Source: Alistipes sp. (lineage in GTDB: Bacteria; Bacteroidota; Bacteroidia; Bacteroidales; Rikenellaceae). Taken from it: DNA of 64,000 nucleotides. The translations under genes were made by a program, and so were the position numbers. Below, piece by piece: positions 32,989-40,248 of the stretch. The DNA lies in the NCBI GenBank assembly GCA_017436185.1, contig JAFSDP010000018.1:115142-179141 (forward strand), written 5' to 3'. Under the pieces are notes generated by a model, which saw only the letters and a program-made list of their open reading frames with translations, had not been told where the DNA came from and made no database searches. Position 1 is the first letter of the stretch, and each line of letters opens with the position of its first letter.

Positions 32989-33130
32989 GGCTACTACGCT
33001 ACGCTTCGTGACGCCTTTCCAGGTGGCCCCTTTGCAAGATTACAAAGAATGCCAAAGCAGCCTTCGGCAGTTCTTTGTTGTTTTATAGATTGCTGTCAGC
33101 AACCAAGTTTGCGCCAGCCCCATAAAACAA

Positions 33131-33156
33131 CAAAACCACTACAATGTAGTGGCTTT
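33131..33156 (-). terminator. Terminator of tRNA-Pro
   Basis: On the minus strand AGCCACTACA and TGTAGTGGTT pair around a tiny loop, followed by TTGTTGTTTTA. It lies 12 bases past the tRNA. Confidence 0.75.
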
Positions 33157-33167
33157 GTCATTCTTTG

Positions 33168-33242
33168 TCGGGGAGACTGGATTCGAACCAGCGACCCTCT
33201 GCTCCCAAAGCAGATACGCTAACCGGACTGCGCTACACCCCG
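33168..33242 (-). tRNA. tRNA-Pro (anticodon TGG)
   Basis: A 75-base cloverleaf on the minus strand. The acceptor arms CGGGGTG and CTCCCCG pair with one T-T mismatch; the discriminator is A. The anticodon stem TCTGC/GCAGA encloses TTTGGGA with anticodon TGG. The T-loop reads GGTTCGAATCC with its closing stem. A TATCTTTG box lies at 33252-33259 on the minus strand. CCA is not encoded. Confidence 0.92.
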
Positions 33243-33251
33243 AAGACGGTG

Positions 33252-33259
33252 CAAAGATA
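33252..33259 (-). promoter_or_regulatory. -7 box of tRNA-Pro
   Basis: The minus strand reads TATCTTTG 10 bases before the tRNA. The upstream bases are an A/T-rich GAATTTTGAATTTTG-type tract without a well-placed TTTG. Confidence 0.45.
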
Positions 33260-33296
33260 CACTATAATTTTGAATTTTGAATTCTGAACTTTGAAT

Positions 33297-33929
33297 TTAA
33301 TTTTCGGGGCACTCGAAAATTTGTTGCCAATTTCCATTCGTCGGTGGGCAATAGACCGAAAAACCGAGGGCGTGGGCTGCATCGGCGTTGCGTTGGCCGT
33401 CGTCGATAAAGAGGCTCTCCGAGGGGTCGATATGGCCCTCCTGCATCATCTTTTCGAAGACGGCGGGGGCGGGTTTCAGAATACCCATCTCGAACGAGAG
33501 GTAGAGGTGGTCGAAGTAGTCGTCCAACTCCTTGCCCGTCGCCTCACGCACACGATCCCGTACCATGTTGATGGCTACGGGGTTGGTGTTCGAGAGCACA
33601 AAGGTGCGGAAACCCTTTTGGCGCAACCGCTCGATGGTCTCCATCTTTGATTTATCGACCCGTGCCAGAAACTCCCGATAGACCCACGCAATCTGCTCGT
33701 TGGTCACCGTGGGGCAGTTGTCGATGCGGCGCATCTCGTCGCACGCCTCCGCCCAACTCAACCGTCCGCTCTCCATCCGCTCGTTCACATCGGCGGGGTA
33801 GCAGGGGTCCATCATCGCCGCCATTCGGGGCATACCGAGCTGAAGGAAGCACTCTTTGACACGCTTCATCTCCAGGTCGCAGATGATGCCGCCCAAATCG
33901 AAAATGATATTTTTTACTCCTTGTAACAT
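33297..33929 (-). CDS. HAD-family phosphatase (YihX-like)
   Basis: A 210-residue HAD hydrolase. Motif I is IIFDLGGII (nucleophile Asp; the second Asp is Gly, as in YihX-like proteins). Motif II is VLSNTNP, motif III Lys is in GILKPAPAVFEKM, and motif IV is SLFIDDGQRNADAA. Its substrate is probably a small phosphate ester. It is the last gene of the minus-strand operon, 3 bases after the SDR gene, so it may serve or only ride with the steroid-type reductases. Confidence 0.85.
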   Translation of the reverse strand: MLQGVKNIIFDLGGIICDLEMKRVKECFLQLGMPRMAAMMDPCYPADVNERMESGRLSWAEACDEMRRIDNCPTVTNEQIAWVYREFLARVDKSKMETIERLRQKGFRTFVLSNTNPVAINMVRDRVREATGKELDDYFDHLYLSFEMGILKPAPAVFEKMMQEGHIDPSESLFIDDGQRNADAAHALGFSVYCPPTNGNWQQIFECPEN

Positions 33930-33932
33930 CGT

Positions 33933-34742
33933 CTATTTCTGAAATTTCATCGTCCACCGACGAATGGGGCGCAAGATCCACATCGGCAGCGACACAAGCA
34001 GCGGAATCCAAAGCCTGTTCCACCAGTCAGGCACCGAGCAACGCTCGCCGCGCCACAGGGCATTCAACCCTCGGCGGGCACAATGGTCGGCCGAAATCAG
34101 ACCGCCCACCCGCATTCCGAGTCGTTGCAGACGGGAGGGGAGTCCATACAGATCGGTGGCCACCCCCGCAGGGCAGATGGCCGTCACGTGGATGCCCTGC
34201 TCCTCGACCTCCTTCGAGAAGGCGACTGAAAAGGCCTTCAGGTAGGCCTTCGACGGACCATAGATGGCCAACCCCGGGAAGGGCATCCATTGCGAGTAGG
34301 AGGACATATTGAGGATGTAGCCCTTCGCACCTCGGCGAATCATATCGGCTGCAAACAGACGGCACAGCTTGGTGGTGGTCATCGTGTGCAGAAGCAGCAT
34401 CCGCTCCATCTTTTGACTATCCATCTTCAGCACATCCCGAAACGAGAAGATGCCCGCATTGTTAATCAGCACATCGACCTTCAAGCCGGCCTCCTCGATG
34501 CGGTCGTGCAACTCCTCGGCCGCCTCCAAACGGGCCAAATCGAGGGTAATGCACCGCACCTCCACATCGTACGAGCGGCTTATGTCTCGTTGTGTTTCAC
34601 GCAGGGTACGCTCCTCCTGACCCACCAACACCACGTCGTAGCCCAGGTCGGCCAACCGCAGGGCATAGCAACGCCCGATGCCCGATCCGGCACCCGTCAC
34701 TACGGCCCACGCCGAGCCTACAATCACTTCACCTCGTCGCAT
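33933..34742 (-). CDS. Short-chain dehydrogenase/reductase (candidate 3-beta-hydroxysteroid dehydrogenase)
   Basis: A 269-residue SDR. The cofactor motif GAGSGIG is at 17-23, NNAG at 94-97, catalytic Ser147/148, and YGPSK with Tyr161 and Lys165. A hydrophobic C-terminal tail (WIPLLVSLPMWILRPI) could sit on the membrane, as in 17-beta-HSD-like SDRs. It is 2 bases after the old-yellow-enzyme gene. In gut Bacteroidota an SDR acts as 3-beta-HSDH beside 5-alpha and 5-beta reductases; that role here is inferred from context. Confidence 0.82.
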   Translation of the reverse strand: MRRGEVIVGSAWAVVTGAGSGIGRCYALRLADLGYDVVLVGQEERTLRETQRDISRSYDVEVRCITLDLARLEAAEELHDRIEEAGLKVDVLINNAGIFSFRDVLKMDSQKMERMLLLHTMTTTKLCRLFAADMIRRGAKGYILNMSSYSQWMPFPGLAIYGPSKAYLKAFSVAFSKEVEEQGIHVTAICPAGVATDLYGLPSRLQRLGMRVGGLISADHCARRGLNALWRGERCSVPDWWNRLWIPLLVSLPMWILRPIRRWTMKFQK

Positions 34743-34744
34743 CG

Positions 34745-35971
34745 TTACTTGATTTTACGCAGTTCACGCCACAGCCGTTCGGGGATGTGCTCGGTGCAGT
34801 TGTGGCAACATTGCATATCTTTGGAGTACATTCGGGCGATGCAGTAATCGCGGTGGTCGCACCCCGAGCGGGTCGAAAGGTCGCCCTCACGCATCTTATT
34901 GACAAAGGCGGGGTCATTGATCAGCGCACGGGCCATCTGTACCAACTCGAAGCCCGCGTCGAGCACCTTCTCGATGCCCTCACGCGACACCAGACCTCCC
35001 ACATAGATGAGCGGCATCTTCAGCGCCTCACGGAAACGCAGGGCATTGTCCAGGAAGAAACACTCCTTGAAGTCGTATTGCTTGATCATCCACTGCCCGA
35101 ACAGCGAGACGACAATCTTCTGCAACCACTCGTTCCACCCCATATAGTAGCCCATCGTCTTGGTGGGAATGCGGCCACGCATCACCGCCATCGGGGCACG
35201 GGATACGAAGCCCGAAGAGAGCACCAGACCGTGCACGCCGAGGCGTTCGATCTCCTTGGCAATCTCGATGCTCTCCTCCACCTCGATGCCCCCCTTGAAG
35301 CCATCCTCCATATTGTGCTTCACGACGACCGCCATTTGGCATTTGGCCGCCTCCTCCAGTACCTCCTCCAGACACATCTTCATAAAGCGCATACGGTTCT
35401 CGAGCGAGCCGCCATATTCGTCCCGACGACGGTTGGTCCAGGGCGAGAGGAACTGCGAGATGAGGTAGCCGTGGCCGGCGTGTACCTCCACCGAGTCGAA
35501 ACCCGCTTCGTGAGCCGTGCGCACAGCCGTACCGAAATCTTTGGCCGTCTGGGCAATCTCGGCGTGGCTCATACGGCGATGGAAGGTGGGGGAGTAGAGG
35601 TTAAACCCGTTCGATGCCGAGACGGGGAAACTGCCCGCTGTGGACCAGTGGGTCATATTGCCGCAGTGGCCGATTTGGATGCCTGCTGCCGCCCCCTCGT
35701 GGTGGATGGCGTCGGTGATGTCACGCAGGGCGGGTACAATCTCGTCACGCAACCACAACTGCGAGTTGAACGATACACCGCTGCGGTTGATCGAGGCGTA
35801 GGCGAGGGTGGTCATACCGATGCCGCCCCGAGCCACGCTGACGTGATAATCCTTGAGTTTTTGGGTCGGGCCGAAGTCCTTGCCCATCGACTCAAAGGCC
35901 GCCGAGCGAATCGTGCGATTTCGGAGGGTCAGCGGACCGAGCTGAAACGGAGTGAAAAGTTTTGAATCCAT
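34745..35971 (-). CDS. NADH:flavin oxidoreductase, old yellow enzyme family (candidate 5-beta-reductase)
   Basis: A 408-residue TIM-barrel FMN protein. Motifs: LFTPFQLGPLTLRNRTIRSAAFE, GIQIGHCG, EVHAGHGYLISQFLSPWTNRR, DEYGGSLENR and YVGGL near the phosphate site. A Cys-rich tail (GCDHRDYCIARM, then CCHNC) could hold an iron-sulfur cluster, but the spacing differs from the classic CxxCxxxC. It lacks the C-terminal FAD/NAD domain of the larger BaiCD/FadH enzymes. OYE members reduce Delta4-3-oxo-steroids to 5-beta products. The adjacent 5-alpha-reductase-family gene supports a steroid substrate. Confidence 0.85.
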   Translation of the reverse strand: MDSKLFTPFQLGPLTLRNRTIRSAAFESMGKDFGPTQKLKDYHVSVARGGIGMTTLAYASINRSGVSFNSQLWLRDEIVPALRDITDAIHHEGAAAGIQIGHCGNMTHWSTAGSFPVSASNGFNLYSPTFHRRMSHAEIAQTAKDFGTAVRTAHEAGFDSVEVHAGHGYLISQFLSPWTNRRRDEYGGSLENRMRFMKMCLEEVLEEAAKCQMAVVVKHNMEDGFKGGIEVEESIEIAKEIERLGVHGLVLSSGFVSRAPMAVMRGRIPTKTMGYYMGWNEWLQKIVVSLFGQWMIKQYDFKECFFLDNALRFREALKMPLIYVGGLVSREGIEKVLDAGFELVQMARALINDPAFVNKMREGDLSTRSGCDHRDYCIARMYSKDMQCCHNCTEHIPERLWRELRKIK

Positions 35972-35980
35972 AGCGTAGGA

Positions 35981-36742
35981 TTAGTAGATGAACGGAATGA
36001 TGCGTTTGCGCCCCAGGCGGGTAAACTCCTCGCCAAACTCCTTCGTGTAGCGACGACGGAGCGAGGCGGCACGGGGTGCCAGGTTGGCAAAGGTCCACAG
36101 CACGAAGACCGCACCTGCCCACGACCACGAGGCGATGGCGAAGCCAATCCATTCGGTCAATTCGCCAAAGTAGTTGGCCGACGTAACGTAGCGGAACATC
36201 CCGCCATAGGGGATGTAGTGGGCCGTATCGCCGGGTTTGCGCAGCGTGCGGATGATGTGGTCGGAGTGGAGGTTGATGGCCATACCTGCGATGAAGATGG
36301 CCGCTCCGATGTAGATTTGGGGCTTCGAGAACCAGTCGTCGTAAAAACCCTCGGGGGCGAGGTAGAAGATCCAACCGCCCTGCATCAAGGCGTTGAGGGT
36401 GTTGAATAGCATCCCCATTACGACAATGCCCAGCGGCATCTTCGAGTTACCACGCAGGCGCATCGGGAAGATGAACGAGCGGTGGAAATAGTGGGTCTGA
36501 AAGAGGAGGAACAACACCAGCGGTGCCGCCTCGAAACGCACATCAGAGAGGGCCCATAGGATGCACATCGCCACAAATACGGGACTTTCCATCAGCACCC
36601 ATCCCACCTTGTTCGATACGGGACGTCCAAAGCGGGCATCGAAGAGGTAGCCGTAGCCCGCCTCGACAAAGTGCAGTGCCACAAAGACGATGACGGCCAC
36701 TATGGCCATCACCCCAAGAAAAGTATAATAGGTTTCAAGCAT
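35981..36742 (-). CDS. Steroid 5-alpha-reductase family membrane protein
   Basis: A 253-residue protein with about six membrane helices. The C-terminal signature of the SRD5A/PF02544 family is clear: INLHSDHIIRTLRKPGD, IPYGGMFRYVTSANYFGELTEW and RRRYTKEFGEEFTRLGRKRIIPF. VLMESPVF and HYFHRSFIFPMRL are the expected earlier blocks. The family reduces a conjugated double bond with NADPH, and in vertebrates and gut bacteria acts on Delta4-3-oxo-steroids. First gene of a tight operon (10, 2 and 3 base gaps). Confidence 0.88.
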   Translation of the reverse strand: MLETYYTFLGVMAIVAVIVFVALHFVEAGYGYLFDARFGRPVSNKVGWVLMESPVFVAMCILWALSDVRFEAAPLVLFLLFQTHYFHRSFIFPMRLRGNSKMPLGIVVMGMLFNTLNALMQGGWIFYLAPEGFYDDWFSKPQIYIGAAIFIAGMAINLHSDHIIRTLRKPGDTAHYIPYGGMFRYVTSANYFGELTEWIGFAIASWSWAGAVFVLWTFANLAPRAASLRRRYTKEFGEEFTRLGRKRIIPFIY

Positions 36743-36772
36743 ACGATTTTGGCTTTGCAGTTAATCATCGGC

Positions 36773-36803
36773 GAAGTTACGAAATTTCTTTTGCAAAGCA
36801 AAA
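36773..36803 (-). promoter_or_regulatory. Possible promoter of the steroid-type operon
   Basis: On the minus strand TTTG (36800-36803) and TAACTTCG (36773-36780) are 19 bp apart. The -7 box has one mismatch to TAnnTTTG. Confidence 0.35.
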
Positions 36804-36819
36804 GCCTCCCCAAAACAAA

Positions 36820-36848
36820 AGACGGCAACCCACTCGGTCGCCGCCTTC
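36820..36848 (-). terminator. Terminator after the first DUF975 gene
   Basis: On the minus strand AAGGCGGCGACC and GGTTGCCGTCTT pair around a short loop, followed by TTTGTTTTGG. A near copy lies at 37581-37609. Confidence 0.7.
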
Positions 36849-36904
36849 ATTGAACTTTTATATTCAAAAACTGAACTAAAAAGTAAATTTTTAATTTTTA
36901 ATCT

Positions 36905-37501
36905 TTAATTTTTCATTTCATCTTTCAGTGCCAGGTAGAAGTGAGCAAAGATGGCTTCGTAGTAGGTCGAGATCCACAAGCAGCCGATACCGAGCGTGAA
37001 GATCGAAGCCAGAACCATCAGTATGAAATAGCCCAACAAGATAAGGAAGAAATCCCACTTGTGGCCATTCATCATCTGCATACTGCGCTCGATGCACTCG
37101 TCGGCCGAGAGGGTCGGATTCTCCAGCATAATGTAGTGTGACATCGCATACGAACACATCTTGACAATACCGGGAACAATGAAGAGAAGCGTCCACAGCA
37201 GGGTATAGACCGTCGAGAGCAACTCTACGCAGACACATTTCATATAGAGTTCGCTGTTGAATACCCCGAAGATACCCTCAAATCCGAGCGGTTGCCCGTC
37301 TCGAGCCAATTCCAAGAACATCTTGCTGATGCCTACGTACAAGGGGCAGAACAAAAATACCCAAAGGGCAATGTTTACGGCCGGAATGGTGGTCGAGATA
37401 CACGTTGCCAATGTCACGACAAGGGCCACCAATACACCGGTACCCCAATTGTTTTTCAGGCTCGCACTTGCTGCCGAGCGAATTTGTCCGTTAGTTTTCA
37501 T
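36905..37501 (-). CDS. DUF975 family membrane protein, paralogue 1
   Basis: A 198-residue protein with about five membrane helices. It begins MKTNGQIRSAASASLKNNWG, the soluble amphipathic start of DUF975 proteins, and contains YTLLWTLLFIVPGIVKMCSYAM, LSADECIERSMQMMNGHKWDFF and a final FAHFYLALKDEMKN. It is homologous to the next gene, and even the 3' flanks are alike, so the pair arose by tandem duplication. Function unknown. The start at 37501 gives the conserved N-terminus. Confidence 0.85.
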   Translation of the reverse strand: MKTNGQIRSAASASLKNNWGTGVLVALVVTLATCISTTIPAVNIALWVFLFCPLYVGISKMFLELARDGQPLGFEGIFGVFNSELYMKCVCVELLSTVYTLLWTLLFIVPGIVKMCSYAMSHYIMLENPTLSADECIERSMQMMNGHKWDFFLILLGYFILMVLASIFTLGIGCLWISTYYEAIFAHFYLALKDEMKN

Positions 37502-37580
37502 ATTTCGATGGTTTGAATGAGTGTTTTCGAGTATAAAGATAGTCATTTTCAGCCGATTCTATCATCCCTCGACACCAAAA

Positions 37581-37609
37581 AAGACGGCAACATTCTCGGT
37601 CGCCGTCTT
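37581..37609 (-). terminator. Terminator after the second DUF975 gene
   Basis: AAGACGGC and GCCGTCTT stems; the surrounding roughly 100 bases closely match those at 36.82-36.91 kb. Confidence 0.7.
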
Positions 37610-37667
37610 CATTGAACTTTTCGTATTCAAAAACTGAACCAAAAAGTAAATTTTTAATTTTTAATCT

Positions 37668-38291
37668 TTAATTTTTCATCTCCTCTTTCAGCTCCATATA
37701 GAACTTGGCAAATACGGTATCGTAGTACGCACCAACCCAGAAGAGGGCGATACCGAGCGTGAGGAAGGAGAGCAGTATCCAACCTACGAAGCCGAGCTGC
37801 ATCAGGAAGAGATCCATCTTGTGGCCGCGCATCATCTCCTGGCTCTTGTTGATGGCCTCCATCGGCGTGAGTTCGGGGTTGTCCAGCAAAATGTAGGGAG
37901 CCATCGAGTAGGAGAGGCCCTTGATGATGCCCGGTACAATCAGCAGCAGGGTCCAAAGCAAGGTAAAGATGGCGACAAGCAGCTGCAACAGAACGGCTTT
38001 GCCGTAGATGGGCTTGCGGAAGGCGTAGAAGAGTTGTCCCACGTCGGGCGTCTCGCCCTCACGGGCCAAATCGAGGAAGATTTTGGCGCAGCTGATGTTG
38101 AGCGGATAGAGTACCAGCAGGCTGTAAATCATTGCGATACCCATCATTCCTGTGCCCTCCTCGGGGCTGCCCTGCAAAAGGCTGCTGACCACATAGAAGA
38201 TGGCGAAGATGAAGACTACGAGTGCGCCGGCGTTCCATTTGCCGGTGATGAGGCGGCGTACCTCTTGGCGAATTTCGGGATTCGATTTCAT
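37668..38291 (-). CDS. DUF975 family membrane protein, paralogue 2
   Basis: A 207-residue protein with the same plan as its neighbour: amphipathic start (MKSNPEIRQEVRRLITGKWN), FTLLWTLLLIVPGIIKGLSYSMA, LTPMEAINKSQEMMRGHKMDLF and the identical EEMKN-type ending. Probably five membrane helices in the inner membrane. It lies between the sirtuin operon and paralogue 1. Confidence 0.85.
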   Translation of the reverse strand: MKSNPEIRQEVRRLITGKWNAGALVVFIFAIFYVVSSLLQGSPEEGTGMMGIAMIYSLLVLYPLNISCAKIFLDLAREGETPDVGQLFYAFRKPIYGKAVLLQLLVAIFTLLWTLLLIVPGIIKGLSYSMAPYILLDNPELTPMEAINKSQEMMRGHKMDLFLMQLGFVGWILLSFLTLGIALFWVGAYYDTVFAKFYMELKEEMKN

Positions 38292-38317
38292 AATAAAGTG
38301 TGTTAAGGTTGTAAATT

Positions 38318-39007
38318 TTATGCTTTGATTTTCAGTTGCTCCAGCAGCTCGCTCATACCTACCGAAGCCTTCTTTTGGAGGTGGGTCAGCGGGTTGCGAA
38401 TCATCTGCACGTCGGGTGTGCCGGGGTCGATCAGATAGATGGGCACCTCGGCTCGTGCGTAGCGCACCAACATTGCCGCAGGATAGACCGCCAGCGAGGT
38501 CCCCACGACAATCATCAGGTCGGCCTCGGAGGCAATTTTGCAGGCCGTGTCGAACATCGGCACCGACTCGCCAAAGAAGACGATGTGGGGACGCAACAAT
38601 GCACCATCTTCGCCGACGGCATCCAACGCCTGGTCGCCCTCGATGGGAACGATGAGGTCGGGGTTGCGCATCGAGCGCAGCTTGTTCAGTTCGCCGTGCA
38701 GGTGGGTCACTCGGCTCGATCCGGCACGTTCGTGCAGGTCATCGACATTTTGGGTCACCACCTCCACCTCGTACCACTGCTCCAGGGCGGCTACGGCACG
38801 GTGGGCGGCATTGGGTTGGGCGGCCGCCGCATCACGACGACGCTTGTTGTAGAACTCGACCACCAACGCACGGTTGCGGCTCAACGCCTCGGGGGTGCAG
38901 ACCTCCTCGATGCTGTATTTCTCCCACAATCCGTCCGAATCACGGAAGGTCGATAGACCGCTCTCGGCCGAGATACCTGCTCCGGTAAATACCACTATTT
39001 TTTTCAT
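38318..39007 (-). CDS. Sirtuin (SIR2-family NAD-dependent deacylase) without zinc cysteines
   Basis: A 229-residue class III-type sirtuin. NAD site GAGISAESGLSTFRD (9-23), QNVD (86-89) and catalytic His104 in HLHGEL. Tyr53 and Arg56 (YNKR) match the acyl-recognising pair of SIRT5/CobB desuccinylases. The four Cys that hold the structural zinc in CobB are absent; the segment after HGEL is NKLRSMRNPDLIVPIEGD. The later blocks PHIVFFGE and VGTSLAVYPAA are normal. Its start overlaps the upstream membrane-protein gene by 4 bases. Confidence 0.88.
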   Translation of the reverse strand: MKKIVVFTGAGISAESGLSTFRDSDGLWEKYSIEEVCTPEALSRNRALVVEFYNKRRRDAAAAQPNAAHRAVAALEQWYEVEVVTQNVDDLHERAGSSRVTHLHGELNKLRSMRNPDLIVPIEGDQALDAVGEDGALLRPHIVFFGESVPMFDTACKIASEADLMIVVGTSLAVYPAAMLVRYARAEVPIYLIDPGTPDVQMIRNPLTHLQKKASVGMSELLEQLKIKA

Positions 39008-39531
39008 AACGAGTTAAGTTTTGCAAGTCGTTGTTGTCGCTCGTGGCGTCGTCGAAGTTGTTCGATTGCGATTTCCGTCTCTTGTTTGATGCGCTTGTAT
39101 CGCCAGACCGCAAATCCAAGCAGTGAGAGCATCAACAGGCTCAGCACGGCATAGATACCGATGAAGAGGTCGATTCTTGCCCCCGACTCTTTGTCCATCC
39201 ACATCGCAAAGGGAAAGAATGCAAATATCAGCGCACCACATCCCGAGATCAGCATTATCTCTCGCCATTTGGGGCGAGGTGCACGGTCTTTAAGTCGCAG
39301 GTATTCAATGGCAAACAGGACAAACGGCAGGGCGGCGGCAACAACCTCGCTGGCTCGTCCGCCATCCATAGCAGTCCCGATAAGGATGATTCCGAGGCCA
39401 AATACGACAGAAAGTATTTTGCCCCACTTGCGCTTGGGGATCTCTCGGTCGAGTCGTTTGCCGATTTTGCGGACTAACCGATTTTTACGAGCACCCTTCG
39501 TGTTTGGGATATTGAGTAGCCGGAATCTCAT
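39004..39531 (-). CDS. Unknown membrane protein with basic ends (1)
   Basis: A 175-residue protein. A very basic N-terminus (about 1-36) is followed by helices at about 38-55, 62-78, 92-110 and 122-145, then a charged coiled-coil tail (KRIKQETEIAIEQLRRRHERQQRL). The next protein upstream has a similar tail. No family recognised. It overlaps both neighbours by 4 bases, so it is translated together with the sirtuin and the second membrane protein. Confidence 0.65.
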   Translation of the reverse strand: MRFRLLNIPNTKGARKNRLVRKIGKRLDREIPKRKWGKILSVVFGLGIILIGTAMDGGRASEVVAAALPFVLFAIEYLRLKDRAPRPKWREIMLISGCGALIFAFFPFAMWMDKESGARIDLFIGIYAVLSLLMLSLLGFAVWRYKRIKQETEIAIEQLRRRHERQQRLAKLNSL

Positions 39532-40049
39532 AGCAGTTCCATTCTTTTACGGCGTTGTTCACGACGGCGGATACGCCGCACCTCTTCGTCGGTCTGGGCA
39601 CGCAGTCGAGCGGTCCGATGGCGCAGCCACAAGTAGAGAATGCCCATCAGCAAGGCCCCGCCCCACAGCAACAGGTAGAGGTGCCAACGCTCCTCGGTGG
39701 TGGGGTTGAAGAGCATCAAAATCAGGGGCATCAAGGCCAAAGCTAGCCCTGCGCCCACAGCCACGCTTTTGGCTCGACGCAGACGGGTCATCGGGGCCAA
39801 CTGTCGCCACGTGAGGAGGCTTAAACCAAAGTAGGCAACAATGGCACACCAGGTTACGATGCCGTGAACGATGTTGGGGTCGTCGCTTTTGAGCGGCACC
39901 ACAATCAGGGCGATGATGATGGCCGAAACGATGTATTTGCCAAGGCTGATGGTTTTGTTCTTCTTCTCACGGGCCTCCAGGCGACGCACCATCTCGTCGG
40001 CCTGCCGTTTGGTGGTCCGCATTTGGTCAATCTTCTCGTGGAGTCTCAT
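39528..40049 (-). CDS. Unknown membrane protein with charged coiled-coil ends (2)
   Basis: A 173-residue protein starting MRLHEKIDQMRTTKRQADEM. A coiled-coil N-terminus (about 1-33) precedes four predicted helices (about 38-52, 62-78, 95-110, 120-138) and a basic tail (EEVRRIRRREQRRKRM). The start at 40049 overlaps the ribbon-helix-helix gene by 23 bases; a farther upstream start would run through that gene in another frame. Function unknown. Confidence 0.65.
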   Translation of the reverse strand: MRLHEKIDQMRTTKRQADEMVRRLEAREKKNKTISLGKYIVSAIIIALIVVPLKSDDPNIVHGIVTWCAIVAYFGLSLLTWRQLAPMTRLRRAKSVAVGAGLALALMPLILMLFNPTTEERWHLYLLLWGGALLMGILYLWLRHRTARLRAQTDEEVRRIRRREQRRKRMELL

Positions 40050-40224
40050 CCTCTTTGCGTTTTTTCTGTTTCTTGATGCGTCCGCTACGGCGCAGGGCAT
40101 CGGCGATGATCCACTGCAACTGGCCGTTGACCGAGCGAAATTCATCCTCGGCCCAACGTTCCAGTTCGGTCATCGTCGCTGCATCGATGCGCAGCACGAA
40201 ACTTTTTTGTGCCTCCTTTGCCAT
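40027..40224 (-). CDS. Arc-like ribbon-helix-helix protein
   Basis: A 65-residue protein with the RHH layout: strand KSFVLRIDAATM, helix TELERWAEDEF, helix SVNGQLQWIIADALRRSG, then a basic tail. Arc/MetJ-type RHH proteins bind DNA as dimers through the strand. It follows the SPFH gene by 24 bases. Such a small gene next to an SPFH gene is common in Bacteroidota. A pair of TTGATATC sites at the operon start (41234-41252) could be its target. Confidence 0.78.
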   Translation of the reverse strand: MAKEAQKSFVLRIDAATMTELERWAEDEFRSVNGQLQWIIADALRRSGRIKKQKKRKEDETPRED

Positions 40225-40248
40225 AAGGTATTGGGGGTCAAAGGGTTT

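Noticed and set aside
32971..32990. A second complete tRNA gene
   Set aside because: Only the 3' 18 bases resemble tRNA-Pro; anticodon and D arms are absent.
33042..33079. A small RNA gene in the gap after 32.97 kb
   Set aside because: A hairpin can be drawn, but no promoter box or conserved motif supports a separate transcript.
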